Of a stretch of 15,894 nucleotides of DNA, positions 1 through 6,620 are shown one piece after another; position 1 is the stretch's first letter; every line of letters starts with the position of its first letter. The notes beneath the pieces are model-generated. The model ran no database searches. It was not told the DNA's origin and worked only from the letters and a program-made list of their open reading frames with translations. This DNA is from UBA4655 sp044337015 (GTDB lineage Bacteria > Planctomycetota > Planctomycetia > Pirellulales > UBA1268). The stretch covers positions 1 through 15,894 of the forward strand of contig JBIIOJ010000043.1 of NCBI GenBank assembly GCA_044337015.1. The letters run 5' to 3'. A program made the translations under genes and the position numbers.

Positions 1-1035
1 GCGACCGCCGCCCCCATTGATGTTGGGAGTGCGGCTGAACTCGCCCATCCAGATGATGGCAGTGTCGTCGAGCAGGCCGCGGTCGGCGAGATCCGAAACG
101 AGCGCGCTCATCGCCTTGTCGAGTTCGGGCAGCTTCGTGTCCTTGAGGATCGGGAAGATGCCGGCGTGATTATCCCAGCCTCCCAGGTCGACCTCGATGA
201 ACGGAACACCCGCCTCGACGAGCCTGCGGGCCAGCAGGCAGCCGCGGCCGAAGCCGGTGGTGCCGTACCGCTCGAGCACTTCCGCCGGCTCCTTCGAGAC
301 CTTGAAGGCCTCCATCTGCTGGCTCGTCATGAGCCGGACCGTTCGATCGATGACCTTCATGTGGTCCGCCGCCGCCCCGCCACGCTTCTCGCTGATGAAC
401 TTCTTCTCGACGGTGCCGAGCATCTCGAGCCGCTGCGCGAGCCTCGCCGGGTCGATGCCCATGTCGAGGTTGCGGATGTTGCCGTTGGAATCGACCGTGA
501 AGGGAGCCCACGTCATTCCCAGGAAACCCGGCCCGACGCTGCCGCCGCCCACCGACACGAACGGCGGGATCTCGAGATCGGGCACCCGGTCGGCCAACTC
601 GTGGGCGATCACCGAGCCGTAGCCCGGGTGCTCGACGTTCGGGTTCGGCACGTAGCCAGTGTGCATGTAGTAGCGGCCCCGCATGTGGTCGGCCTCGCGG
701 GTGCTCATCGACCGCACGATGGCCATGTGGTGCATCTGCTTCGCCATGAGCGGCATGTGCTCGGAAATGGCGACCCCGTCGGCGCTCGTGGAGATCTGCT
801 TGAACTCGCCTCCGGTCGGCGCGCCCGGCTTCAGGTCCCAGATGTCCATCGTGCTCGGACCGCCACCCATCCAGAGCAGGATCGCGGACTTGTGCCGCTT
901 CTTCATGTCGGAAGCGTTGGCCAGGATCGTGTTCGTGAAGGCCGTCGCCGGCCCGGCCAGGGCGGCCGCCCCCGCCATGTGGGACATGAAGTGGCGGCGA
1001 TTCATTCCGCCGGGGAGCTTGAAGTCGATCGACAT
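1..1035 (-). CDS. DUF1501 family Tat-exported protein (3' end cut by window edge)
   Basis: The frame is open for 345 codons from an ATG at 1035 to the left window edge, so the C-terminus is missing. A GGAG ribosome site lies 9 bases before the ATG. The N-terminus has a twin-arginine signal, NRRHFM with the arginines at residues 13-14, followed by an alanine-rich hydrophobic stretch. This predicts Tat export in a folded state. Later landmarks fit DUF1501: LLWMGGGPSTMD near residue 55, a VDLGGWDNH segment, and WMGEFSRTPNING at the visible end. DUF1501 is related to the sulfatase/alkaline phosphatase-like fold, but its biochemical role is not established. It sits 46 bp after the DUF1549/DUF1553 gene on the same strand, the usual planctomycete pairing, so the two are probably co-transcribed. 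Family membership is sure; function is unknown. Confidence 0.9.
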   Translation of the reverse strand, partial: MSIDFKLPGGMNRRHFMSHMAGAAALAGPATAFTNTILANASDMKKRHKSAILLWMGGGPSTMDIWDLKPGAPTGGEFKQISTSADGVAISEHMPLMAKQMHHMAIVRSMSTREADHMRGRYYMHTGYVPNPNVEHPGYGSVIAHELADRVPDLEIPPFVSVGGGSVGPGFLGMTWAPFTVDSNGNIRNLDMGIDPARLAQRLEMLGTVEKKFISEKRGGAAADHMKVIDRTVRLMTSQQMEAFKVSKEPAEVLERYGTTGFGRGCLLARRLVEAGVPFIEVDLGGWDNHAGIFPILKDTKLPELDKAMSALVSDLADRGLLDDTAIIWMGEFSRTPNINGGGGR

Positions 1036-1081
1036 GGCATGGGTCTCCGCTGGGGTTCTGGTTTGAGTTCTTCGAAAACAA

Positions 1082-2767
1082 TCAGTGGTTGATGATGAAT
1101 TCATTCGAGTTGAGCACCGCCCACCAGACGTCCTGGAGGGCCGAGATCGCGTCGCCCTTGCGGGCGATCATCAGGGCGTTGGCCACTTCGACTTCCCTGG
1201 CGGTCGGCCGACGGGCCAGCGCCGCGAGGTAGAGGCCGTTGATCTTGTCGGCGTTGGACGCCCCAGAACTCGCCACGGAGTCGAGGAAGCCGCCCTTGCC
1301 GGTGCCGATGGCGGTCTTGATGAGCTCGCCGTTGAACATCATCAACACCTGGGGGATCGAGCCGTTGAAGGTCGTCGCCTCGTCCCCCTCGTCGGTCCCG
1401 AAAGCGATCACGAACTGCGAGAGCCACGCGTCTTTCTTCTTCGCCGCCGACTCCCCGCCGGCTCCCGAGCGATCGGCCTGCGTGGCCACGAGCAGCGAGT
1501 CGTAGAGTTGCTCGGCGGTCATCTGCCTCAGGTAGAAGTGGCTGAAGGCCGGCTTTTCGCCCATCGATGGATCATCCTTGACGTTGCCCGCGGCGGCCTT
1601 GCTGGAGAGGGCGTAGGGATGCGAAAGCACGATCCACTTCGTGAGCGTCTTCATATCGAAGCTCTGTTCCCGAAACTGCTTCGCGAGCGTGTCGAGAAGC
1701 TCGGGGTTCGACGGCTCGTTGTGGTCGCCGAGATCGTCGACCGGCTTCGTGAAGCCATAGCCCAGGAAGAAGCCCCAGAAGCGGTTGACGATCGCCTTCG
1801 CCATCAGCGGGCTGGCGATGATCATCGACGCGAGTTCCTTGCGGCGGTTGACGCCGTATTCGCTGCCGTCGTCGAGCTTGCCCGGCAGGTAGCCGCTCTT
1901 CGAGATCGCCATGCCGTCGACGAAAACCGGATAGGCGACCTTCTTGATCCCGTTGCGAAGTTCGTAGAAGAGCTCAGCCTCCTCCGGATTGCCCCCCTCG
2001 CCGGCGAAGTCCTCGTCGGCGATCTCGACCGTACGCACGTCCATCCCCCCCTCGAATCGCCTGAGGGCGCGGGTCTGGCGGAAGAACGCGTTGAACTCCC
2101 AGAACTGGTTCTGCTTGCCCTTGTTGAACGGGTGGTTGTGGCACTGCGTGCACTGCACCTGCAGCCCAAGGAAAACCTGTGCCGTCTTGGCGGCTGCCTG
2201 GACGCCGTTTTCCTCCATCTTCCCGGCGAGAAAGTTCGTGGCCCCGTTGAAACCCTCGGCGCCGGGCGCGTTCACGCCCGTCGCGGTGACGATCTCGGTC
2301 ACGAACCGGTCGTAGGGGATGTTCTTCGCGAATGCCCGCCTGAGGTACTGCCGCATGCCCGGCCGGCTCACCATTTCGTTCTCGACGTCCTTGCCGACGA
2401 GAATGCCGGTCCAGATGTCGGTCCAGTGACGGGCGTACTCGTCCTCATATTCCTCGCCGAGCAGCCTGTCGACGAGCGCGAGCCGCTTCGACTTCGTGGA
2501 ATCGTTCATGAAGGCTTCGAGCTCCGCGAGCGAAGGAATACGGCCGATCACGTCGAGGTGGACGCGACGACACCACTCCCCGTCGGTCGCCGCCGGCGAG
2601 GGGCTCACGCCCGCGGCCTTCCATCCGGCCGCGACCAGCTCGTTGATCGACCGAACCTGCGGGATGCCGAAGTCGTCCGGCCCGGCAGCGTTCGCGATCG
2701 CGGCGAAGGAAACGCCGACCGAAAGGACCGCGAAGGCGGCGAGCCGAAGCTTTTGGCACATGCTCAT
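1082..2767 (-). CDS. DUF1549/DUF1553 domain secreted protein with CxxCH motif
   Basis: A 561-residue protein. I chose the ATG at 2767 because GAGGA lies about 9 bases upstream and a Sec signal peptide follows directly (basic start, hydrophobic core at about residues 9-25, likely cleavage after ANA). The same frame stays open upstream to 2995, but that stretch is arginine/proline-rich and unlike a protein start. A DUF1549 region covers about residues 36-240 and contains CTQCHNHPF at 206-214. CxxCH is the covalent c-type heme signature, and this cysteine/histidine segment is typical of the family. A DUF1553 region follows from about 300, with VNRFWGFFLGYGF, then PVDDLGDHNEPSNPELL, and a C-terminal part ending in SNEFIINH. 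No reaction can be assigned; the protein is likely periplasmic or surface-located and acts with its DUF1501 partner. Confidence 0.9.
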   Translation of the reverse strand: MSMCQKLRLAAFAVLSVGVSFAAIANAAGPDDFGIPQVRSINELVAAGWKAAGVSPSPAATDGEWCRRVHLDVIGRIPSLAELEAFMNDSTKSKRLALVDRLLGEEYEDEYARHWTDIWTGILVGKDVENEMVSRPGMRQYLRRAFAKNIPYDRFVTEIVTATGVNAPGAEGFNGATNFLAGKMEENGVQAAAKTAQVFLGLQVQCTQCHNHPFNKGKQNQFWEFNAFFRQTRALRRFEGGMDVRTVEIADEDFAGEGGNPEEAELFYELRNGIKKVAYPVFVDGMAISKSGYLPGKLDDGSEYGVNRRKELASMIIASPLMAKAIVNRFWGFFLGYGFTKPVDDLGDHNEPSNPELLDTLAKQFREQSFDMKTLTKWIVLSHPYALSSKAAAGNVKDDPSMGEKPAFSHFYLRQMTAEQLYDSLLVATQADRSGAGGESAAKKKDAWLSQFVIAFGTDEGDEATTFNGSIPQVLMMFNGELIKTAIGTGKGGFLDSVASSGASNADKINGLYLAALARRPTAREVEVANALMIARKGDAISALQDVWWAVLNSNEFIINH

Positions 2768-2816
2768 GGACGATTTTCCTCGAGGGGGAACGACCCGACC
2801 TAGGACGCCAATTCGG

Positions 2817-2822
2817 ATCATA
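2817..2822 (-). promoter_or_regulatory. Possible -10 element for the DUF1549-DUF1501 pair
   Basis: TATGAT, five of six matches to TATAAT, lies about 50 bases before the DUF1549 gene start, which would give a leader of roughly 43 bases. No convincing TTGACA-like -35 box is present at 16-18 bases upstream, so this is only a weak candidate. The rest of the 265-bp gap (2768-3032) is GC-rich and shows no gene. Confidence 0.25.
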
Positions 2823-3032
2823 CCGCGACTCTTCATTCGCGGGCCATGCCCGAGTCTATTCCCGGCCCCTTCTCGGCCCCGACGAAAACCGGGCGGGCCA
2901 TGGGACGCCGGACGGGGACGCCGGCCTGGAATGCCCCATGCACCGATCGGACCCGGCCGGTTCAGCCGGTCCCCGGTTCCGTCAATCCGCGGCAAATCCG
3001 CCGGCGACTGAGGGCCCCTAAGGCCGTGGCCA

Positions 3033-3602
3033 CTACCGCCGCCGGGCCTCGATTTTCGGGGCGGGAGCGGCGGCGACCGCCTCGCCGGAGACGAGCTCCA
3101 GGATTGCGCGTGGGCCGTTGTCTCCCAGCCGCGGGGTGGCGAGCTTGAGGATCCTCGTGTACCCGCCCGGCCGGTCCACGAACCGCGGAGCGACCCGCTC
3201 GAACAGCACGCGGGCGGCCTTCTTGTCGCCGAGCAGGGTCACCACCCTCCGCCTCGCGGTGACGGCCGGAGCCATCGCGGCCGCCCATTTCTTCCATGAA
3301 TCGCTCGTCCGCCACCGCTTCCATTCGGCGGTGTCCCGGTCCCCGGGGGCCGCGAACGGACGGGCCGTCTCGGCGGCGGCAAGCCCTCGCTTCGCGAGAG
3401 TGATGCACTTCTCGACGAGCGGACGAACCTCCTTTGCCTTCGGCACGGTGGTCACGATCCGGCCCGCGATCTTGGGCCGCCCCGGCTCGTCAGCCTCCGC
3501 CTCCCTCTCGGTCAGAAAGAGCGCGGATGCGAGGTTTCTCAACAGGGCCCGCTGGTGGGACGGGCTGCGGCCGAGCACGCGGCCTTTCCGACGGTGTCGC
3601 AT
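3033..3602 (-). CDS. rplQ: 50S ribosomal protein L17, enlarged form
   Basis: L17 binds 23S rRNA near the exit side of the large subunit. The 189-residue product begins MRHRRKGRVLGRSPSH, the standard L17 start. It retains the PKAKEVRPLVEKCITLAKR segment and the RFVDRPGGYTRILK plus PRLGDNGPRAILELV signature. E. coli L17 is 127 residues; the excess is two internal insertions plus a tail. About 12 residues are added at 31-50, between ALFLTERE and TTVPKAKE. About 38 tryptophan- and lysine-rich residues are added at roughly 75-115. Such insertions fit a planctomycete origin. The ATG at 3602 has GAGGAAA upstream. This is the last gene of the alpha block, 66 bp after rpoA. Confidence 0.96.
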   Translation of the reverse strand: MRHRRKGRVLGRSPSHQRALLRNLASALFLTEREAEADEPGRPKIAGRIVTTVPKAKEVRPLVEKCITLAKRGLAAAETARPFAAPGDRDTAEWKRWRTSDSWKKWAAAMAPAVTARRRVVTLLGDKKAARVLFERVAPRFVDRPGGYTRILKLATPRLGDNGPRAILELVSGEAVAAAPAPKIEARRR

Positions 3603-3645
3603 GGACGTTTCCTCTTGGATTTGGTTGGTGGTGGTGGAGCGGCCG

Positions 3646-3665
3646 GCGGCTCCCCGTGGAGCCGC
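3646..3665 (-). other. Intercistronic hairpin between rpoA and rplQ
   Basis: GCGGCTCC and GGAGCCGC form a perfect 8-bp inverted repeat around a 4-base loop. It starts 3 bases after the rpoA stop codon. No T-run follows on the transcribed strand, so it does not look like an intrinsic terminator. Possible roles are mRNA processing, 3'-end protection of the rpoA part of the transcript, or partial attenuation before rplQ. Confidence 0.5.
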
Positions 3666-3668
3666 GGC

Positions 3669-4658
3669 TCAGACCGCTGCGTCTTCGGGAACCTGCATGC
3701 CCAGTTCGAGCCCGAGCTCCCGGAGCTTCGCCTCGATCTCTTGAAGGGTCGTCTCGCCGAAGTTCCTGACTTCGAGCAATTCCTCGCGGGTTCTGCCGAC
3801 GAGCTCGCGAAGGGTGTTGATTCCCTCCTCCTTCAGGCAGTTGGCGGCCCGCAGCGACAGCTTCAGATCGCTGGCGAGCATGCCCAGCCGGCTCGAGAGC
3901 GGGGCCTCGATGGCGAACACGTCCGCCGCGGCGGGCAGGTGAACACCCTCTCCCGGGCTCGTGTACGACACGAACGGATTGAGGTGTTTGCGGAGGATCT
4001 TGGCGGCCTCGACGAGCGCCATCTCCGGCGTCACCGTGCCATTCGTCCAGATCTCGAGCGTGAGCTTGTCGTAGTTGGTCTTTTGCCCAACGCGGGTCTC
4101 CTCGACGTCGTACCTCACTCGGGTCACGGGGCTGAATACCGCGTCGATCGGGATGATGCCGATCTCCTGGGCCTCGGGGCTGTGCTCGACGGCGGGAACG
4201 TAGCCACGGCCGTTCTCGACGACCATCTCCATTTCGAACGGAACGTCGTCGGTGAGCGTCGCGAGCACGAGGTCCTTGTTGATGATCTCCACGGCCTCGT
4301 CGGTCTGGATGTCGCTGCCGGTCACCGGGCCCTTGGTGCTCTTCTCGACCCGCAGCACCCGCGTCGAGTCGCTGTGGTTCTTGACGATCAGGCTCTTCAT
4401 GGCGAGCACGATGTCGGTGACGTCCTCGAGAACACCCTTGATCGTCGTGAACTCGTGGAGCGCGCCGCCGATCTTGATCTGCGTGACCGCGCTGCCCTCG
4501 AGGCTCGAGAGGAGCACGCGGCGAAGGCTGTTGCCGATCGTAGTGCCGAACCCTCTTTCAAACGGCTCGGCCGTGAACTTTCCGTAGGTGGGCGTGAGCG
4601 TCTTGCGGTCGGCGACGACGACTCCGGGCAGCTCCAAACCTCTCCAGCGAACGTGCAT
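3669..4658 (-). CDS. rpoA: DNA-directed RNA polymerase alpha subunit
   Basis: A 329-residue alpha subunit, the dimer platform for RNA polymerase assembly and the contact for UP elements and activators. I chose the ATG at 4658 (MHVRWRGLELP) because GAGGAG lies 9 bases upstream. An in-frame TTG at 4688 would add ten residues but falls inside a predicted hairpin. The N-terminal domain spans about residues 1-230, with FGTTIGNSLRRVLLSS at 38-52 and GVLEDVTDIVLAMK at 75-88. A linker of about 25 residues leads to the C-terminal domain (about 255-319). There, LRAANCLKEEGI at 269-280 keeps the arginine and asparagine (R270, N273) equivalent to E. coli R265 and N268, which bind DNA. EVRNFGETTL at 297-305 is the second helix-hairpin-helix signature. 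It lies 153 bp after rpsD. Confidence 0.98.
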   Translation of the reverse strand: MHVRWRGLELPGVVVADRKTLTPTYGKFTAEPFERGFGTTIGNSLRRVLLSSLEGSAVTQIKIGGALHEFTTIKGVLEDVTDIVLAMKSLIVKNHSDSTRVLRVEKSTKGPVTGSDIQTDEAVEIINKDLVLATLTDDVPFEMEMVVENGRGYVPAVEHSPEAQEIGIIPIDAVFSPVTRVRYDVEETRVGQKTNYDKLTLEIWTNGTVTPEMALVEAAKILRKHLNPFVSYTSPGEGVHLPAAADVFAIEAPLSSRLGMLASDLKLSLRAANCLKEEGINTLRELVGRTREELLEVRNFGETTLQEIEAKLRELGLELGMQVPEDAAV

Positions 4659-4673
4659 CTTCGGGGACTCCTC

Positions 4674-4733
4674 TTTGGGGTGCTTCAAACGGCCACGCGC
4701 CAGGCCTTCCGAAGCACCATGCGTTTGGGGTGC
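4674..4733 (-). repeat. Direct repeat GCACCCCAAA flanking the rpoA leader hairpin
   Basis: The 10-base word GCACCCCAAA occurs twice on the coding strand, at 4733-4724 and 4683-4674, 50 bases apart. The second copy forms part of the 3' arm of the rpoA leader hairpin. The first copy could pair its GCACC with the same GGTGC (4718-4714) used by that hairpin, so the two pairings are mutually exclusive. Confidence 0.5.
4679..4718 (-). promoter_or_regulatory. Nested hairpin in the rpoA leader
   Basis: On the coding strand GGTGCTTC and GAAGCACC form a perfect 8-bp outer stem (4711-4718 with 4679-4686). Inside it GGCC pairs with GGCC (4703-4706 with 4691-4694), separated by 4-base internal loops and closed by an 8-base loop. 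The base of the stem lies 5 bases before the GAGGAG ribosome site of rpoA (4668-4673). The location suggests a role in rpoA translation or mRNA processing; that is inference. Confidence 0.5.
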
Positions 4734-4811
4734 GCGTTGACGATCGACTTTTCGACTTGATTTCGGATCACTTGCTTTCGAACCGACGGCTTCCCGGCGG
4801 GACTGACGATA

Positions 4812-5438
4812 CTACTTCGAGCAGAGCTCGATGATGAGATTTGCCTGGACGGGAATCGAGACGTCGTCGCTCGTCGGCAGACGATCGACCCGAACCTCGG
4901 GAATCGCCCCTTCCGCCCGCGACAGGAAGTCGGGGACCTCCCGCCGAAAATCGGCGAGCGCGGCGTGCGCCAACTGGAGGCTCCTCTTGCTGTTCTTGAC
5001 CCGCACGACGTCCCCCGGGCGAACCTGGTAGCTCGGCACGTCCACCCGTCGGCCGTTCACGGTGATGTGGCCGTGGCCGACCATCTGCCGCGCGGCTGAC
5101 CGCGACTGGGCGAAGCCGATGCGGTGAACAATGTTGTCGAGCCGACGCTCGAGCAGGGTCATGAGGGTCTCACCGGTGTTCCCGGTGCCCCGCTCGGCGC
5201 GGCGAAAGTAGGTGCGGAACTGCGCCTCGAGGACGCCGTAGTAGTGCTTCACCTTCTGCTTCTCGCGGAGGTGGAGCCCGTAATCCGTCGGCTTCGGCCG
5301 CCGCTTCTGGACCATGCCGGGAGGCGTGGCCCGTCGCTCGAACGCGCATTTCGGCGTGTCGCAACGACTCCCCTTCAGGAACAGCTTGAGGCCGTCTCGG
5401 CGGCATAGCCGGCAGACCGGCCCGGTGATTCGTCCCAT
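4812..5438 (-). CDS. rpsD: 30S ribosomal protein S4, zinc-binding form
   Basis: S4 nucleates 30S assembly on the 16S 5' domain and in many bacteria represses the alpha operon. The product has 208 residues, close to E. coli's 206. Cysteines at 9, 12, 26 and 31 form the zinc knuckle of C+ type S4. The S4 RNA-binding domain starts near residue 94, with LLERRLDNIVHRIGFA and SRSAARQMVGHGHITVNGRRV. The ATG at 5438 is 12 bases after the rpsK stop, and two AAGGAAAGGA-type sites fill that gap, so translation is probably coupled. Its own leader control, if present, would act upstream at the rpmJ or rpsM leaders. Confidence 0.98.
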   Translation of the reverse strand: MGRITGPVCRLCRRDGLKLFLKGSRCDTPKCAFERRATPPGMVQKRRPKPTDYGLHLREKQKVKHYYGVLEAQFRTYFRRAERGTGNTGETLMTLLERRLDNIVHRIGFAQSRSAARQMVGHGHITVNGRRVDVPSYQVRPGDVVRVKNSKRSLQLAHAALADFRREVPDFLSRAEGAIPEVRVDRLPTSDDVSIPVQANLIIELCSK

Positions 5439-5450
5439 GTTTTCCTTTCC

Positions 5451-5828
5451 TTACACCCGTCGCTTCTTGGGAGGACGGCAGCCGTTGTGCGGCAGCGGAG
5501 TGACATCCTCGATGCTCTTGACGTTCATGCCGGCGGCCTGGAGGGCCGTGATCGCGCTCTCGCGGCCGCTCCCCGGGCCCCGGACGCGGACCTCGAGATC
5601 CTTCACACCGAATTTCGACGCCTTTTCAGCCGCCTGCTGGGCGGCGCACTGCCCGGCGAACGGGGTGCCCTTGCGGCTTCCCTTGAAACCGCAGGTTCCG
5701 CCGCTGGCCCAGCAGAGCGTGTCGCCCTTCATATCGGTGATCGTGACCGTCGTGTTGTTGAAGCTCGCCATGATGAAGGCGATGCCGGCACTGACGCTTT
5801 TCTTCTTTTGCTTCGCGGCCTTGGCCAT
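5451..5828 (-). CDS. rpsK: 30S ribosomal protein S11
   Basis: S11 sits on the 30S platform near the mRNA exit and the Shine-Dalgarno helix. The 125-residue product has GIAFIMASFNNTTVTITD, then CGFKGSRKGTPFAGQ. The C-terminal RVRGPGSGRESAITALQAAG and DVTPLPHNGCRPPKKRRV segments are the standard S11 signature. The ATG at 5828 gives the usual basic MAKAAKQKKK start. The only ribosome-site-like bases (AAGG) lie about 14 bases upstream, which is weak. It follows rpsM after an 86-bp spacer with no visible gene. Confidence 0.98.
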   Translation of the reverse strand: MAKAAKQKKKSVSAGIAFIMASFNNTTVTITDMKGDTLCWASGGTCGFKGSRKGTPFAGQCAAQQAAEKASKFGVKDLEVRVRGPGSGRESAITALQAAGMNVKSIEDVTPLPHNGCRPPKKRRV

Positions 5829-5914
5829 GGGTGGAAACGATGCCTTGGGTGGGATTGGTGTTCGTAGTGCTGAGGACGGTTGCTGGGGACGGTCTGCCGG
5901 AGACGGCGATCTCG

Positions 5915-6298
5915 CTACTTGAGGTCCTTCACGCCCTTCTTTCCGGCGACGGTCTTCTTCGGGCCCTTCCGGGTGCGGGCGTTCGTGCGGGTCCGCTGGC
6001 CCCGAACGGGCAGACCGCGGCGATGCCTCAGGCCGCGGTAGCAGCCGATGTCCTTGAGGCGCGAGATGTTCTGGGAAACCTGCCGACGGAGCTGCCCCTC
6101 GACGGCGTAGTCCTTGTCCATGAGGGCGGCAAGCCGGGCCAGTTCGTCCTCGTGAAGCGACCTCGCGACGCCTTCGGGGTCGACGCCGGCCTTGTGGCAC
6201 AACTCGCGTGCGACCCTCGGGCCCACGCCGTAGAGGTACTGGAGCGAGTAGACAGTCTTCTTTTCGGAGGGAATGTCAACGCCGAGGAGTCGGGGCAT
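5915..6298 (-). CDS. rpsM: 30S ribosomal protein S13
   Basis: S13 forms part of the 30S head, contacts the P-site tRNA and bridges to L5. The 127-residue product begins MPRLLGVDIPSEKKTVYSL and has the helix-hairpin-helix YLYGVGPRVAREL. The RNA-binding C-terminus carries CYRGLRHRRGLPVRGQRTRTNARTR and ends with a lysine-rich tail (KGPKKTVAGKKGVKDLK). AAGG lies 8 bases before the ATG. It is separated from rpmJ by 141 bp, one of the largest gaps inside the ribosomal cluster, and that gap contains a long imperfect stem. Confidence 0.98.
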   Translation of the reverse strand: MPRLLGVDIPSEKKTVYSLQYLYGVGPRVARELCHKAGVDPEGVARSLHEDELARLAALMDKDYAVEGQLRRQVSQNISRLKDIGCYRGLRHRRGLPVRGQRTRTNARTRKGPKKTVAGKKGVKDLK

Positions 6299-6355
6299 TG
6301 TTGTCGCCTTGCTTTCGAATATCCGTGTCTGTCTCGATCACTGCTTCACTCGGCC

Positions 6356-6409
6356 CGCGTCCTTGGTCGACGCCGGCCTGCCCGAATCGCGGCGGTCGGC
6401 CGGGACGCG
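6356..6409 (-). promoter_or_regulatory. Long imperfect stem between rpmJ and rpsM
   Basis: On the coding strand CGCGTCCCGGCC (6409-6398) can pair with GGCCG (6378-6374) and GGACGCG (6362-6356). This gives 12 base pairs interrupted by an 11-base bulge and closed by a 19-base loop. No T-run follows. In E. coli the S4 control site of the alpha operon lies just before rpsM, so this position is suggestive. The region is very GC-rich and chance pairing is a real possibility. Confidence 0.3.
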
Positions 6410-6439
6410 AGCGCCCGCCTGCCGCCGAACCCGGAACGA

Positions 6440-6553
6440 CTACCCCTGCCGCTGCTTGTGCCGCGGTTCGGAACAGACGATGAACACCACGCCTCGTCTC
6501 CGGACGATCTTGCACTTGTCACACATCCGTCTGACGCTCGCGCGAACCTTCAT
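6440..6553 (-). CDS. rpmJ: 50S ribosomal protein L36, zinc-binding form
   Basis: A 37-residue protein, exactly the family's usual length. It starts MKVRASVRRMCDKCKIVRRR and ends PRHKQRQG. The zinc ligands C11, C14, C27 and H32 are all present, so this is the C+ form. L36 is a late-assembling large-subunit protein near the base of the stalk. The ATG at 6553 has no clear Shine-Dalgarno site; a perfect hairpin ends 12 bases upstream. It is the first gene after a sigma-70-like promoter and heads the alpha-type block, directly after map with no infA between. Confidence 0.97.
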   Translation of the reverse strand: MKVRASVRRMCDKCKIVRRRGVVFIVCSEPRHKQRQG

Positions 6554-6565
6554 CGAACCGTTCGA

Positions 6566-6584
6566 GGGCGACCGTCGGTCGCCC
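6566..6584 (-). promoter_or_regulatory. Perfect hairpin in the rpmJ leader
   Basis: GGGCGACC, a 3-base loop and GGTCGCCC form a perfect 8-bp stem. It lies between the predicted promoter and rpmJ, ending 12 bases before the rpmJ ATG. No T-run follows, so an intrinsic terminator is unlikely. It may shape ribosome access to rpmJ, which lacks an obvious ribosome site. Confidence 0.5.
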
Positions 6585-6620
6585 CGCCTTCCAAACATGG
6601 GGTGAATCGGAAAGTTTCGA

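Noticed and set aside
170..1081. Minus-strand open frame of about 303 codons overlapping the DUF1501 gene
   Set aside because: It is in a different frame from the recognisable DUF1501 protein. Its His/Arg/Gly-rich translation is a frame-shifted shadow.
1085..2803. Long plus-strand open frame (about 572 codons) opposite the DUF1549 gene
   Set aside because: It is antisense to a well-supported family protein. Its translation is arginine/leucine/valine-rich with no recognisable domain, as expected from GC-rich antisense codons.
2949..2972. Imperfect hairpin (8 bp with one bulge) after rplQ as a possible terminator
   Set aside because: No T-run follows, it lies about 60 bases past the stop, and CCGG-rich pairing is common by chance here.
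2768..2995. N-terminal extension of the DUF1549 protein from a start at 2995
   Set aside because: The extension is Arg/Pro/Gly-rich and would bury the signal peptide. The ATG at 2767 has a good ribosome site and a proper Sec signal.
4659..4688. TTG start at 4688 adding ten residues to RpoA
   Set aside because: The ATG at 4658 gives the normal alpha N-terminus and has GAGGAG at 9 bases. The TTG has no such site and lies inside the predicted hairpin.
3555..4760. Plus-strand open frame of about 401 codons opposite rpoA and the start of rplQ
   Set aside because: Shadow of rpoA. The product is low-complexity and rich in Arg, Asp and Leu; no motif.
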